A DNA stretch of 39,831 nt, taken from Actinomycetota bacterium. GTDB lineage: Bacteria > Actinomycetota > Thermoleophilia > RBG-16-64-13. Below, piece after piece: positions 32,153 through 39,335 of the stretch. The notes under the pieces are model-generated. The model saw only the letters and a list, made by a program, of their open reading frames with translations, made no database searches and was not told where the DNA came from. The position numbers were made by a program, and so were the translations under genes. The DNA lies in contig JAAYCW010000176.1 in NCBI GenBank assembly GCA_012729575.1, forward strand, positions 1-39,831, given 5' to 3'. Numbering within the stretch: the stretch's first letter is position 1; each line of letters starts with the position of its first letter.

Positions 32153-32650
32153 GTGGCCAAGGTTGTCCTTAGGCTCGGCGACGACGTCTCGACCGACGCG
32201 ATCTACCCGGGGCGCTTCATGGCCACGGTGTTACCCACCGAGACACCCCAGCATTGTTTCGCCGACCACGTCGAGTTCAACAAGAAGCTCGTGCAGGGAG
32301 AGGTAGCCCCCGGCAGCGTGGTGGTGGCCGGGCGGAATTTCGGCACCGGGTCCAGCCGGGAGCAGGCGGCTTCTTGTCTCAAGGGCTGGGACCTAGTCGT
32401 TGTGGCGCACAATTATTCGCGGATATTCTTGCAGAACGCGGTGAACCTGGGGCTGCGCCTGGTGGTGTGTTCGGCGCTCGAGGCGGACGAAGGCGATGAA
32501 CTCGAGTTCACACCCCATACCGTGGTGAATCAGACCACAGTTAGGACCTACCCCATCGAGCCCTTGCCGCGCGCCCGGTTGGCCATTGTCGAGGCCGGCG
32601 GTCTCATCCCGTACGTGCGTATGAAGCTGCTCGAGGAGCGGTTGGATTAG
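32153..32650 (+). CDS. LeuD-type hydro-lyase small subunit
   Basis: A 165-residue swivel-domain subunit partnering the LeuC-type protein. The GRNFGTGSSREQA motif and a start like LGDDVSTDAIYPGRF are typical of archaeal-type LeuD/HacB/DmdB subunits. The loop after the first strand, which sets substrate choice in this family, reads GRFMATVLPTE. It therefore matches neither the YLRT-type loop of isopropylmalate isomerase nor the YRY-type loop reported for homoaconitase, as far as I recall those motifs. GTG 32153 follows the LeuC stop by one base, with GGAGGG upstream, so translation is coupled. It is the last gene of the run; a strong palindrome and the convergent DapB-like gene follow. Confidence 0.85.
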   Translation: MAKVVLRLGDDVSTDAIYPGRFMATVLPTETPQHCFADHVEFNKKLVQGEVAPGSVVVAGRNFGTGSSREQAASCLKGWDLVVVAHNYSRIFLQNAVNLGLRLVVCSALEADEGDELEFTPHTVVNQTTVRTYPIEPLPRARLAIVEAGGLIPYVRMKLLEERLD

Positions 32651-32730
32651 TGTGTCGCCGTGACCGTTTCCTATCGCCCGGTTGTCTGTTGCCGGATGCC
32701 GGCGAGAGGGGAGGGCGCTTGCTGCTCGGT

Positions 32731-32754
32731 TGTGCCGCCGCGCGCGGCGGCACA
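32731..32754. terminator. Perfect 24-bp GC palindrome between convergent genes
   Basis: TGTGCCGCCGCG followed by its exact complement gives a fully symmetric 24-mer between the stops of the LeuD-type and DapB-like genes. It would form a very stable stem in RNA from either strand and may work as a bidirectional terminator, although there is no T-tract on either side. A protein-binding site is the alternative. Confidence 0.5.
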
Positions 32755-32769
32755 GCGATGAAGTCGGAA

Positions 32770-33657
32770 TCAGGACCGCGTATCGGAGGTGTCCTTCACG
32801 GCGGCATCGGTGTTGGCGCCATTGTTGCCGGCGCCGTTGGAGTGGTTGGAGGGCCAGAATCTCCACCAAGGCCTCTTGACGGCCTTGAGGATCTCGGCCT
32901 CGGGTTCCTCGAGCCGGAAGTACGGTATGAGCAGGTCTTCCATCTTGTATAAGCCCTTAGGCTTACCTTCGAGGTTCTTAAGGGCGAACAGCATGCCGTT
33001 ACCGAAGGCTTCGCGGGATATGGATTCGTGCCTCAGGCGTATGGTTTGATACGGGAACCCGAATAAGATCTCATGGACCCCGATTATCCCGCCGGCCCGG
33101 ATGGACTTGATGCTCTCCTCAGGAAGTTCCAGCGTGCTGGCAATCAGCTTGGCCGTCCCGGAAATGTCGGCCTTCTGTCTGAAATGCTCCTCCACCACCT
33201 CGATGTCGGTGTACGGAGCGATCTTCTTGAGGATCTGGGCTGCGATGATGAGGAAGTTGATGCCCAGGGTGATGTTCGGTGAGTGCATCACTGTCGTTCG
33301 GTCGGCCAGTGACTGGAGGAAACCCAACTGTAGAGGAGAGTATTGAGAGACCGCCGAGACGATGCCGATGCCGCGTGCTGCCGCGGCCTCACCGTAGTAA
33401 TCGAGCGCCTCCTCCGACGCAAAATCGACTACGAAGTCGACGGGGTGTGCATCGAGTAGCTCGGCCGCCGTGAATTCATCCTTGCGGTAGATCATACCCG
33501 GCTCATCCGAGATGACGCCCAGGTATTCCGGCACCGACCGGTGTTCAAGCACGCCCGATCGCCGTATTACCCATTGGAGGTTCGTTTCCTTGGACTCGAG
33601 CAGGACCCTAGCCACAGAACGTCCAGCCCTACCGAACCCCATGAGGCCGACCTTCAT
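32770..33657 (-). CDS. DapB-like dihydrodipicolinate reductase family protein
   Basis: A 295-residue protein with the DapB layout: N-terminal NAD(P)-binding GLMGFGRAGRSVARVL and a C-terminal domain with EEHFRQKADISGTAK (one catalytic His and the Lys retained, one residue shorter than KVDAPSGTA). It also has AGGIIGVHEILFG. The usual GTTG loop is replaced by SAVSQ (101-105), and the catalytic second His is Phe. The last 35 residues are an unusual tail (PWWRFWPS, then Asn/Asp/Thr-rich). The lysine-pathway role (reduction of dihydrodipicolinate) is therefore doubtful; it may be a paralogue acting on another amino-acid-derived imine or aldehyde. It has GGAGGAG four bases before the ATG, and no lysine genes nearby. 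It is divergent from hisG. Confidence 0.75.
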   Translation of the reverse strand: MKVGLMGFGRAGRSVARVLLESKETNLQWVIRRSGVLEHRSVPEYLGVISDEPGMIYRKDEFTAAELLDAHPVDFVVDFASEEALDYYGEAAAARGIGIVSAVSQYSPLQLGFLQSLADRTTVMHSPNITLGINFLIIAAQILKKIAPYTDIEVVEEHFRQKADISGTAKLIASTLELPEESIKSIRAGGIIGVHEILFGFPYQTIRLRHESISREAFGNGMLFALKNLEGKPKGLYKMEDLLIPYFRLEEPEAEILKAVKRPWWRFWPSNHSNGAGNNGANTDAAVKDTSDTRS

Positions 33658-33960
33658 GCTCTCCTCCTTCAGTTACGGTCGTGGCGCTCACGAGGAGATG
33701 CCGGGAGGTCTGCGGTAGAGCCGCATGACCCGGCGTGAGCAGCCACGCCTCTGTGGACGATGCCGAAGACGGCGTACGGCACATGCCCTTCGTCGACGAC
33801 GCATCCCCCGCAGTCCACAGCCCCTGGCGCCACCCGCGACTGGGAGGACATACATGACTTTGTATATCACACCAGGGGCATTCAGCGCCATAGGTGGCCG
33901 CTGTGGCACCGGGTTATAATGCCGGGGATTGAGTCGCGCACACGCCAGAGAGAGTCCATC
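33658..33960. other. Intergenic region between the DapB-like gene and hisG
   Basis: A 303-bp divergent gap. It holds the upstream signals of both genes, including a TATAAT near hisG. In-frame upstream extensions of hisG and short ORFs here show no conserved sequence or ribosome-binding sites, and I see no gene. Confidence 0.6.
33915..33920 (+). promoter_or_regulatory. Consensus -10 (TATAAT) upstream of hisG
   Basis: A perfect TATAAT lies 40 bases before the hisG start at 33961 and predicts a transcript start near 33927. No good -35 hexamer is found at 16-18 bases, so the promoter may depend on an activator or the match may be chance. Confidence 0.4.
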
Positions 33961-34830
33961 ATGATCCTTAAACTTGGTATTCCGAAGGGCAGCCTGGAGA
34001 ACGCCACCGTCGACCTGTTTCGGCGGGCGGGCTACAACATGACGACTTCAAGCCGCTCCTACTTCCCGGTGATCGACGATCCGGAGATCGAATGTCTGCT
34101 GATCAGGGCCCAGGAGATGGCCCGCTACGTGGAGAACGGCGTGCTCGACGCCGGGATCACCGGGTTGGATTGGGTGCAGGAGAATGGAGCGTCCATACAA
34201 CCGGTGTGCGATCTGGTGTATGCGAAGCAGAGTTTCGGCAAGGTTCGTTGGGTGTTGGCGGTCCCTGCGGCTTCCGAGGTGCAGAGCGTTGAGGATCTGG
34301 AGGGCAAGATCATCGCCACCGAATTGGTCGCCACCACGAAGCGTTATCTGGCGGAGAAGGGGGTGAACGCCAAGGTGGAGTTCAGTTGGGGCGCCACTGA
34401 GGTCAAGCCACCGGAACTGGCGGACGCCATCGTGGAAGTCACCGAGACGGGCAGTTCTCTCAGGGCCAACAAGCTCCGTATCGTGGAGACCGTCCTGGAA
34501 TCGAACACCCAACTCATCGCCAACAGAGACGCATGGGAGGACTGTGACAAGCGGCGCAAGCTCGAAGACATAGCCATGCTCCTTCAGGGGGCGATAGCCG
34601 CTTTGGCCAAAGTCGGTCTCATGCTGAACATCCGGCGGACCGACTTGGATGCGGTCCTCAGCGTGCTGCCCGCCTTACAGCGACCGACGATATCGTCGTT
34701 GAGCGATGAGGAGTGGCTGGCCGTGAACACCATCGTCGATGAGTCGGTCGTGCGCGAGATCATCCCTCGTCTGAAGGAAGCGGGAGCTCAGGGGATAGTG
34801 GAGTTCCCCCTGAACAAGATCGTGATGTAG
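33961..34830 (+). CDS. hisG: ATP phosphoribosyltransferase, long form
   Basis: First enzyme of histidine synthesis, joining ATP and PRPP. The 289-residue length and the C-terminal 75-residue segment (after about 210) fit the long HisG with an ACT-like histidine-feedback domain, which does not need HisZ. Typical sequences are [20 protein letters not shown] at the start, [13 protein letters not shown], and the PRPP-binding [16 protein letters not shown]. The ATG at 33961 is preferred over the in-frame ATG at 33919, which lies inside the candidate -10; GAGAGAG sits upstream. No other his genes are in the window, so the pathway is dispersed or hisG is separate. A strong hairpin 18 bases past the stop is a likely terminator. 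Confidence 0.93.
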   Translation: MILKLGIPKGSLENATVDLFRRAGYNMTTSSRSYFPVIDDPEIECLLIRAQEMARYVENGVLDAGITGLDWVQENGASIQPVCDLVYAKQSFGKVRWVLAVPAASEVQSVEDLEGKIIATELVATTKRYLAEKGVNAKVEFSWGATEVKPPELADAIVEVTETGSSLRANKLRIVETVLESNTQLIANRDAWEDCDKRRKLEDIAMLLQGAIAALAKVGLMLNIRRTDLDAVLSVLPALQRPTISSLSDEEWLAVNTIVDESVVREIIPRLKEAGAQGIVEFPLNKIVM

Positions 34831-34848
34831 GCTGGATGGTGATGTGGA

Positions 34849-34874
34849 GGCGCTGGGGCTGGAGCCCCAGCGCC
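34849..34874 (+). terminator. Strong hairpin after hisG, likely terminator
   Basis: GGCGCTGGGGCT pairs perfectly with AGCCCCAGCGCC around a two-base centre, starting 18 bases after the hisG stop. There is no U-run, so termination would be of the GC-rich, non-classical type. Confidence 0.6.
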
Positions 34875-35058
34875 CCGCTCATGGGCAACAGCAGGTGCTG
34901 CCTTGTCACACCGACCGGAGGCCGGTACACCGGGTCCTGGTGAGGTCGCCGGGCTGAGTCTTCGATAAGCGGTTGGGCCGGACTCGATCCGCGACTTGAG
35001 GCGCACCGTTGCTCTGATGATAGCGGCAAATCGTCTCGCGCAGGTGGGTGGAGGTTGC

Positions 35059-36027
35059 ATGGGGAGCGGGCTGAGGGCACTAGAGAAGACAGGAGCGCAG
35101 CAAGGTCCGGGACGGACGCGGCGGCGATCATACCCGACCGCCGGTTCAGTTATTCTCGCCGTTCTACTCGTGTCTGTTGCGCTCTTCGGGTGTAGTGGAG
35201 AGGACGCGACCGGAGGCGACGACGGCCGGCCCCTGGTGGTGGCCGATACCACCTTCATGGCCGACATAGTCCGGAATGTCGCCGGAGGCCGGGTCGAGGT
35301 GGAGGCCGTTCTGCCCGCGGGTACCGACCCCCATTCCTTCGAACCGACCCCTCAGGACGCGAAACGCCTGATCGATGCATTGGCCGTGGTCATCAACATC
35401 ACCGGCTTGGTACCGCAACTGGACGACCTCCTTGCAGGAACGGACGACCCCGATCTGACGGTGATCGAAGCCGCCAAGGGGATAGAGGGTTCGTCGGAGG
35501 ATCCGCACACCTGGCTTGATCCGAATTTGGTGGTCGGTTACGTGAGTAACATCGCAAGCGGTCTTGCGGGGCTTGATCCGGCCGGGGTCGACGATTACCG
35601 GGCAAATGCCGACCAGTACGCGCAGATCCTGCGCGACCTGGACCGGTGGATAGCCGACCAGGTGGAGACGATCCCCGAAGAGCGCAGGCTTCTAGTCACC
35701 AATCACGAGAGCCTGAACTACTTCGCCGACCGCTACGGATTCCGGATAGTGGGCACCGTCTTCCCGACCGTCTCCGGGGTGGGTTCGCCCTCCGCACAGC
35801 AGATAGCCGGACTTGTCACGGACATACGGAAGAGCGGGGCTCCCGCCATCTTCCTGGAGACCGGCAGCAACGCCGATCTGGCCTCTCAGGTGGCGGCGGA
35901 GACGGGAGCGGAGGTGGTCACCAATCTCTGCATAGCATCTCTCGACGAGAACACCCCCACGTATGTTGAGATGATGCGTTGGAACGTGGGACTGATCGCC
36001 GAGGCGCTCAGGTCGGGGAAACGGTGA
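35059..36027 (+). CDS. Zinc/manganese ABC transporter substrate-binding lipoprotein
   Basis: A 322-residue cluster A-I (ZnuA/TroA/PsaA-like) metal-binding lipoprotein. A basic N-terminus and a hydrophobic helix end in the lipobox LFGC, so it should be lipid-anchored outside the membrane. Metal ligands are visible: GTDPHSFEPTP (first His), DPHTWLDP (second His), VTNHESLNYFADRYG (third His) and an acidic residue near LETGSN. There is no long His-rich loop, so the metal (zinc or manganese) cannot be fixed. The ATG at 35059 with GGAGG five bases upstream is chosen over the ORF start at 34996. The matching ATPase and permease genes lie 2.5 kb downstream, after the MBOAT and SGNH-like genes. Confidence 0.88.
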   Translation: MGSGLRALEKTGAQQGPGRTRRRSYPTAGSVILAVLLVSVALFGCSGEDATGGDDGRPLVVADTTFMADIVRNVAGGRVEVEAVLPAGTDPHSFEPTPQDAKRLIDALAVVINITGLVPQLDDLLAGTDDPDLTVIEAAKGIEGSSEDPHTWLDPNLVVGYVSNIASGLAGLDPAGVDDYRANADQYAQILRDLDRWIADQVETIPEERRLLVTNHESLNYFADRYGFRIVGTVFPTVSGVGSPSAQQIAGLVTDIRKSGAPAIFLETGSNADLASQVAAETGAEVVTNLCIASLDENTPTYVEMMRWNVGLIAEALRSGKR

Positions 36028-36054
36028 ATTCCGGGAAAGGTGGCGTAGCGTAGG

Positions 36055-37512
36055 ATGCTGTTCAATTCCTACGAGTTCCTCATCTTCTTCCCCGTAGTCA
36101 CCGTTCTGTATTTCCTGCTGCCTCACAAGTACCGCTGGGCCATGCTTCTGGTCGCAAGCTGCGTCTTCTACATGGCCTTCATCCCCATCTACATCCTGGT
36201 CCTCTTTGCGACCATCGTCATCGACTACGTGGCGGCCATCTACATAGCCAAGAGCACGGGGCGCCGGCGCAAGGTCCTCTTGGCGGCAGGTGTCGTGCCG
36301 ATAGTGCTGATCCTTGCGGTGTTCAAGTATCTTGACTTCCTGAGCGGTAGCTTCGGGGCCATCGCCAACGCCTTCGGGCTTCACTATCCCATCGGGGTGA
36401 TCAACATCATTCTGCCGCTCGGCCTCTCGTTTCACACCTTCCAGGGTTTGAGCTACGTGATCGAGGTGTACCGCGGCAGGCAGGAGCCCGAGAGGCACCC
36501 AGGCATCTTCGCCGTGTACGTGATGTTCTACCCGCAGCTCGTCGCCGGGCCTATCGAGCGTCCTTCGAACCTGCTGCACCAGTTCCGGGAGGTCCACGGA
36601 TTCGATGCCCAGCGGGTGGTGGACGGGCTCAAGTTGATGCTGTGGGGTCTGTTTAAGAAGATGGTCATCGCGGATCGGCTGGCCGTCTTTGTCGGTGAGG
36701 TGTACGGCGCACCGGAGGCCCATTCGGGACTGGGCCTGGCGCTGGCCACGCTTTTCTTTGCCATTCAGATCTACTGCGACTTCTCCGGATACTCGGACAT
36801 CGCCATCGGAGCCGCGCAGGTGATGGGTTTCCGGCTGATGACCAACTTCAACCGGCCCTACCACGCGGTCTCGTTGTCGGAGTTCTGGAAGCGGTGGCAC
36901 ATCTCTCTGTCCACGTGGTTTCGCGACTACCTGTACATCCCCCTGGGCGGCAACCGGGTGCCGAAGTGGAGATGGCAGTTCAATCTGTTCGTCACCTTTC
37001 TGGTGAGCGGGCTGTGGCATGGAGCCAACTGGACCTTCGTGATCTGGGGAGCCCTGCACGGGTTCTATCTGATCCTCGGCCTGTGGACCCGAGGAGCGCG
37101 GGAGACGGCAGCCCGGGTGACCCGCCTCGAAAGACATCGGACCATCCGCAGGATGCTGGGCGCGGTGTGGGTATTCGTGCTGGTCTGTTTCGCCTGGATC
37201 TTCTTCCGGGCCGAGAGCCTGGATCAGGCGGTCCTCATCGTCAGACGCCTCTTCGGAGGCTGGCAACTGCACCCGTCCTACGTCAGCGCCACGTTGGACA
37301 AGATGGGCGTCTCCGCTGTGGACGTGGTGATCTTGTTGTTGTCGATCGGCTTCATGGAGTTGGTTCATCTGTGGCAGAGCTCTGAAGAAGAGCGCAGACT
37401 CTTCGCCAGGAGCCGGGCACCGGTACGCTGGCTTATCGGCTATGGGCTGGTGTTCGCGATCCTCGTCGCGGGCGTGTTCTCAAACAACCAGTTCATCTAC
37501 TTCCAGTTCTAA
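36055..37512 (+). CDS. MBOAT family O-acyltransferase (AlgI/PatA-like)
   Basis: A 485-residue polytopic membrane protein of the membrane-bound O-acyltransferase family. It starts MLFNSYEFLIFFPVV, as most AlgI/DltB-like members do. Further signatures are QGLSYVIEVYRG, FYPQLVAGPIERP, the FCDFSGYSDIAIG-type motif (here IYCDFSGYSDIAIG), EFWKRWHISLSTWFRDYLYIPLGG and the catalytic-histidine segment SGLWHGANWTFVIWGALHG. It would pass acyl groups, usually acetyl, across the membrane to an extracellular acceptor such as a polysaccharide. The SGNH-like protein encoded 12 bp downstream is the expected partner that completes transfer. It is placed in an operon with a metal importer, starting 27 bp after the lipoprotein stop. 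Confidence 0.92.
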   Translation: MLFNSYEFLIFFPVVTVLYFLLPHKYRWAMLLVASCVFYMAFIPIYILVLFATIVIDYVAAIYIAKSTGRRRKVLLAAGVVPIVLILAVFKYLDFLSGSFGAIANAFGLHYPIGVINIILPLGLSFHTFQGLSYVIEVYRGRQEPERHPGIFAVYVMFYPQLVAGPIERPSNLLHQFREVHGFDAQRVVDGLKLMLWGLFKKMVIADRLAVFVGEVYGAPEAHSGLGLALATLFFAIQIYCDFSGYSDIAIGAAQVMGFRLMTNFNRPYHAVSLSEFWKRWHISLSTWFRDYLYIPLGGNRVPKWRWQFNLFVTFLVSGLWHGANWTFVIWGALHGFYLILGLWTRGARETAARVTRLERHRTIRRMLGAVWVFVLVCFAWIFFRAESLDQAVLIVRRLFGGWQLHPSYVSATLDKMGVSAVDVVILLLSIGFMELVHLWQSSEEERRLFARSRAPVRWLIGYGLVFAILVAGVFSNNQFIYFQF

Positions 37513-37524
37513 GAGGATGTTGGT

Positions 37525-38499
37525 GTGAGACGTTTCGCCAAGTACGGAGCACTCTTCCTGGTGGTCCTTCTGGGATTCGCTTTCGCTTTGGATTGGGCGG
37601 TCACGTCCGGGCTGCGCAGGTCGGAATCGTTCGAGTACGCGGAATGGAACGCCATCGTGAACGGTGAGGCTTCCGCAGAGATAATCATCCACGGCAGTTC
37701 GCGGAGCTGGGTGGGCCTGTCACCGGAGATTATCGGCCGTCAGCTGGACATGACTGCTTACAACCTCGGGGTGGATGGCTATCCCCTGGCCATGCAGTTG
37801 GCCCGACACCGCTTGTACCAGAAGTACAACGAGGATCCTCGAATCATCCTGCTGTGTCTGGACACGTACTCGTTGAACGACAGGGCCGACCTTTACAACA
37901 ACAATCAATTCCTGCCGTATCTCGACGAAGAGATCATTCGAGACGCGGTACAACCGTACGACTACTTCCATTGGTACGACTACAGTCTGCCTCTGGTCCG
38001 CTACCGGGGAAAGGTGGAGTTGATCGGCCGGGGGTTAGCCGAGCTTCTCAACGTCAAGCACTACACGAACGGCAAAATCAGGGGCTATGAGGCTCAGGAG
38101 CGCGAATGGAACGACGAATTCGACCGCTGGTTGGAGCAACACCCCGACGGCGTCGACCAAGTGTATCTGGAGCGGCTCGTATCAGAGTTGGACGGTTTTC
38201 TGGCCGAGTGCGGACGTGATGGGATAATGGTGGTGCTCATCTATCCACCCGAGTTCTGGCAGGCGCGCGACATGGTGAACAATCGGGAAGAGATACTCTC
38301 CATCTACAGAGACCTGGCGGTCAAGCACCAGGTGCAGTTCTTGGACTACTCGTACGATGCTATGGCCTACAGCACCGAGTACTTCTACAACTCCCAGCAT
38401 CTCAACAAACTGGGAGCGGAGATGTTCAGCGCCAAGCTGGGCGGAGATCTGGATGATTTGCTGAATCCCGGTGGGGGAGAGGCGGCTGAGTCGAGGTGA
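37525..38499 (+). CDS. Membrane-anchored SGNH/DltD/AlgJ-like acyltransferase partner
   Basis: A 324-residue protein with one N-terminal membrane anchor (ALFLVVLLGFAFALDWAV) and an extracytoplasmic SGNH-hydrolase-like domain. IIIHGSSRSWVGLSPEIIG carries the putative nucleophile serine (block I). The C-terminal FYNSQHLNKLGAEMF supplies the histidine; the aspartate usual three residues before it (DxxH) appears as Asn here. Such proteins sit beside MBOAT genes and finish acetyl or alanyl transfer to polysaccharides or teichoic acids (AlgJ/AlgX, DltD, DUF1574-like). GTG 37525 has GAGGAT upstream. Its stop overlaps the GTG of the metal-transporter ATPase gene, tying the two functions into one transcript. 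Confidence 0.75.
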   Translation: MRRFAKYGALFLVVLLGFAFALDWAVTSGLRRSESFEYAEWNAIVNGEASAEIIIHGSSRSWVGLSPEIIGRQLDMTAYNLGVDGYPLAMQLARHRLYQKYNEDPRIILLCLDTYSLNDRADLYNNNQFLPYLDEEIIRDAVQPYDYFHWYDYSLPLVRYRGKVELIGRGLAELLNVKHYTNGKIRGYEAQEREWNDEFDRWLEQHPDGVDQVYLERLVSELDGFLAECGRDGIMVVLIYPPEFWQARDMVNNREEILSIYRDLAVKHQVQFLDYSYDAMAYSTEYFYNSQHLNKLGAEMFSAKLGGDLDDLLNPGGGEAAESR

Positions 38500-39335
38500 C
38501 CGACCTTCTCGAACTGCGCAATGTGAGCGTCTTCTATGGAGGTCGCCCCGCGTTGGATTCCGTCAACCTGCACATACCACACGGGGCGCAGGTGGCGGTG
38601 GTCGGTCCCAATGGAGCCGGCAAATCTACGCTCTTCAAAGCCATGATGGGTCTTGCTCCTCTGCGGACGGGAGAGATCCTCATCCACGGACGGCCGCCCA
38701 GCGAGTACCGGGATCCTGTGGCCTACGTGCCTCAGCGGGAGGAGGTCGACTGGCGCTTCCCGGTCACTGTGTTCGACGTGGTGGCGATGGGGCGATACGG
38801 CCGCGGACGCTGGCTGAAGCGGCTGTCGGTGGCAGATCGCGACGGAATTCATCGCTCTCTTGAACGGTTGAATATCTCCGATCTCGCCCAGCGGCCTATA
38901 GGCGAGCTGTCCGGTGGGCAGCAACAGCGGGTCTTTCTGGCCAGGGCTCTGGCGCAGAAGCCGCATGTGCTCCTTCTGGACGAGCCCTTCACCGGGGTGG
39001 ATATCTCGACTAGGGAGGCCACTTTGGAGCTTCTCTCCAGTCTCAAGGCACGTTCGGTGACCGTCCTGGTCTCGACTCACGACCTGGATCTTGCGTCAGG
39101 GCGGTTCGACCAAGTGGTTCTTCTGAACCGCTGTCTTATCAGCGCCGGCAGTCCCGACGAGGTCTTCACCGAGAAGCATCTACAGGCGGCCTTCGGCGGC
39201 CAGATGGTGGTGGTGAACGGGAAGGCCATCGTTGTCGACCAATGTTGCGGGGCGCACGGTCCCGTGGGAGGCGTGGACGGGTGCCGGTGTGAGACCTGCA
39301 ACTGGGCCCGCGGCGCGCGAGAGGACGAGCCGTGA
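38496..39335 (+). CDS. Zinc/manganese ABC transporter ATP-binding protein with Cys-rich tail
   Basis: A 279-residue ABC ATPase of the metal-import (ZnuC/MntB-like) group. Walker A GPNGAGKST, Q-loop VAYVPQREEVDWRFPVTV (a sequence very typical of this group), signature LSGGQQQRV and Walker B LLLDEPFTGVD are all present. After the normal end (about residue 245) there is an extra tail with CCGAHG and CRCETC, five cysteines and a histidine that could sense or bind the transported metal. It starts with GTG overlapping the SGNH-like stop, and its own stop overlaps the permease GTG. Works with the lipoprotein at 35059 and the permease at 39332. Confidence 0.9.
   Translation: MTDLLELRNVSVFYGGRPALDSVNLHIPHGAQVAVVGPNGAGKSTLFKAMMGLAPLRTGEILIHGRPPSEYRDPVAYVPQREEVDWRFPVTVFDVVAMGRYGRGRWLKRLSVADRDGIHRSLERLNISDLAQRPIGELSGGQQQRVFLARALAQKPHVLLLDEPFTGVDISTREATLELLSSLKARSVTVLVSTHDLDLASGRFDQVVLLNRCLISAGSPDEVFTEKHLQAAFGGQMVVVNGKAIVVDQCCGAHGPVGGVDGCRCETCNWARGAREDEP

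Noticed and set aside
33899-33926. TGGCACCGGG before hisG, similar to the core of a T-box (TGGNACCGCG)
   Set aside because: No stem I or specifier loop is recognisable upstream, and the candidate TATAAT lies inside it, so a T-box riboswitch is not supported.
33760-33960. In-frame upstream extension of hisG with several histidine codons, like a his leader peptide
   Set aside because: It is continuous with hisG without a stop, has no ribosome-binding site, and lies partly upstream of the predicted promoter.
35692-37368. 558-residue minus-strand ORF
   Set aside because: It is antisense to the lipoprotein and MBOAT genes, whose motifs are unambiguous; its His/Gln/Asp-rich composition is typical of a shadow frame.
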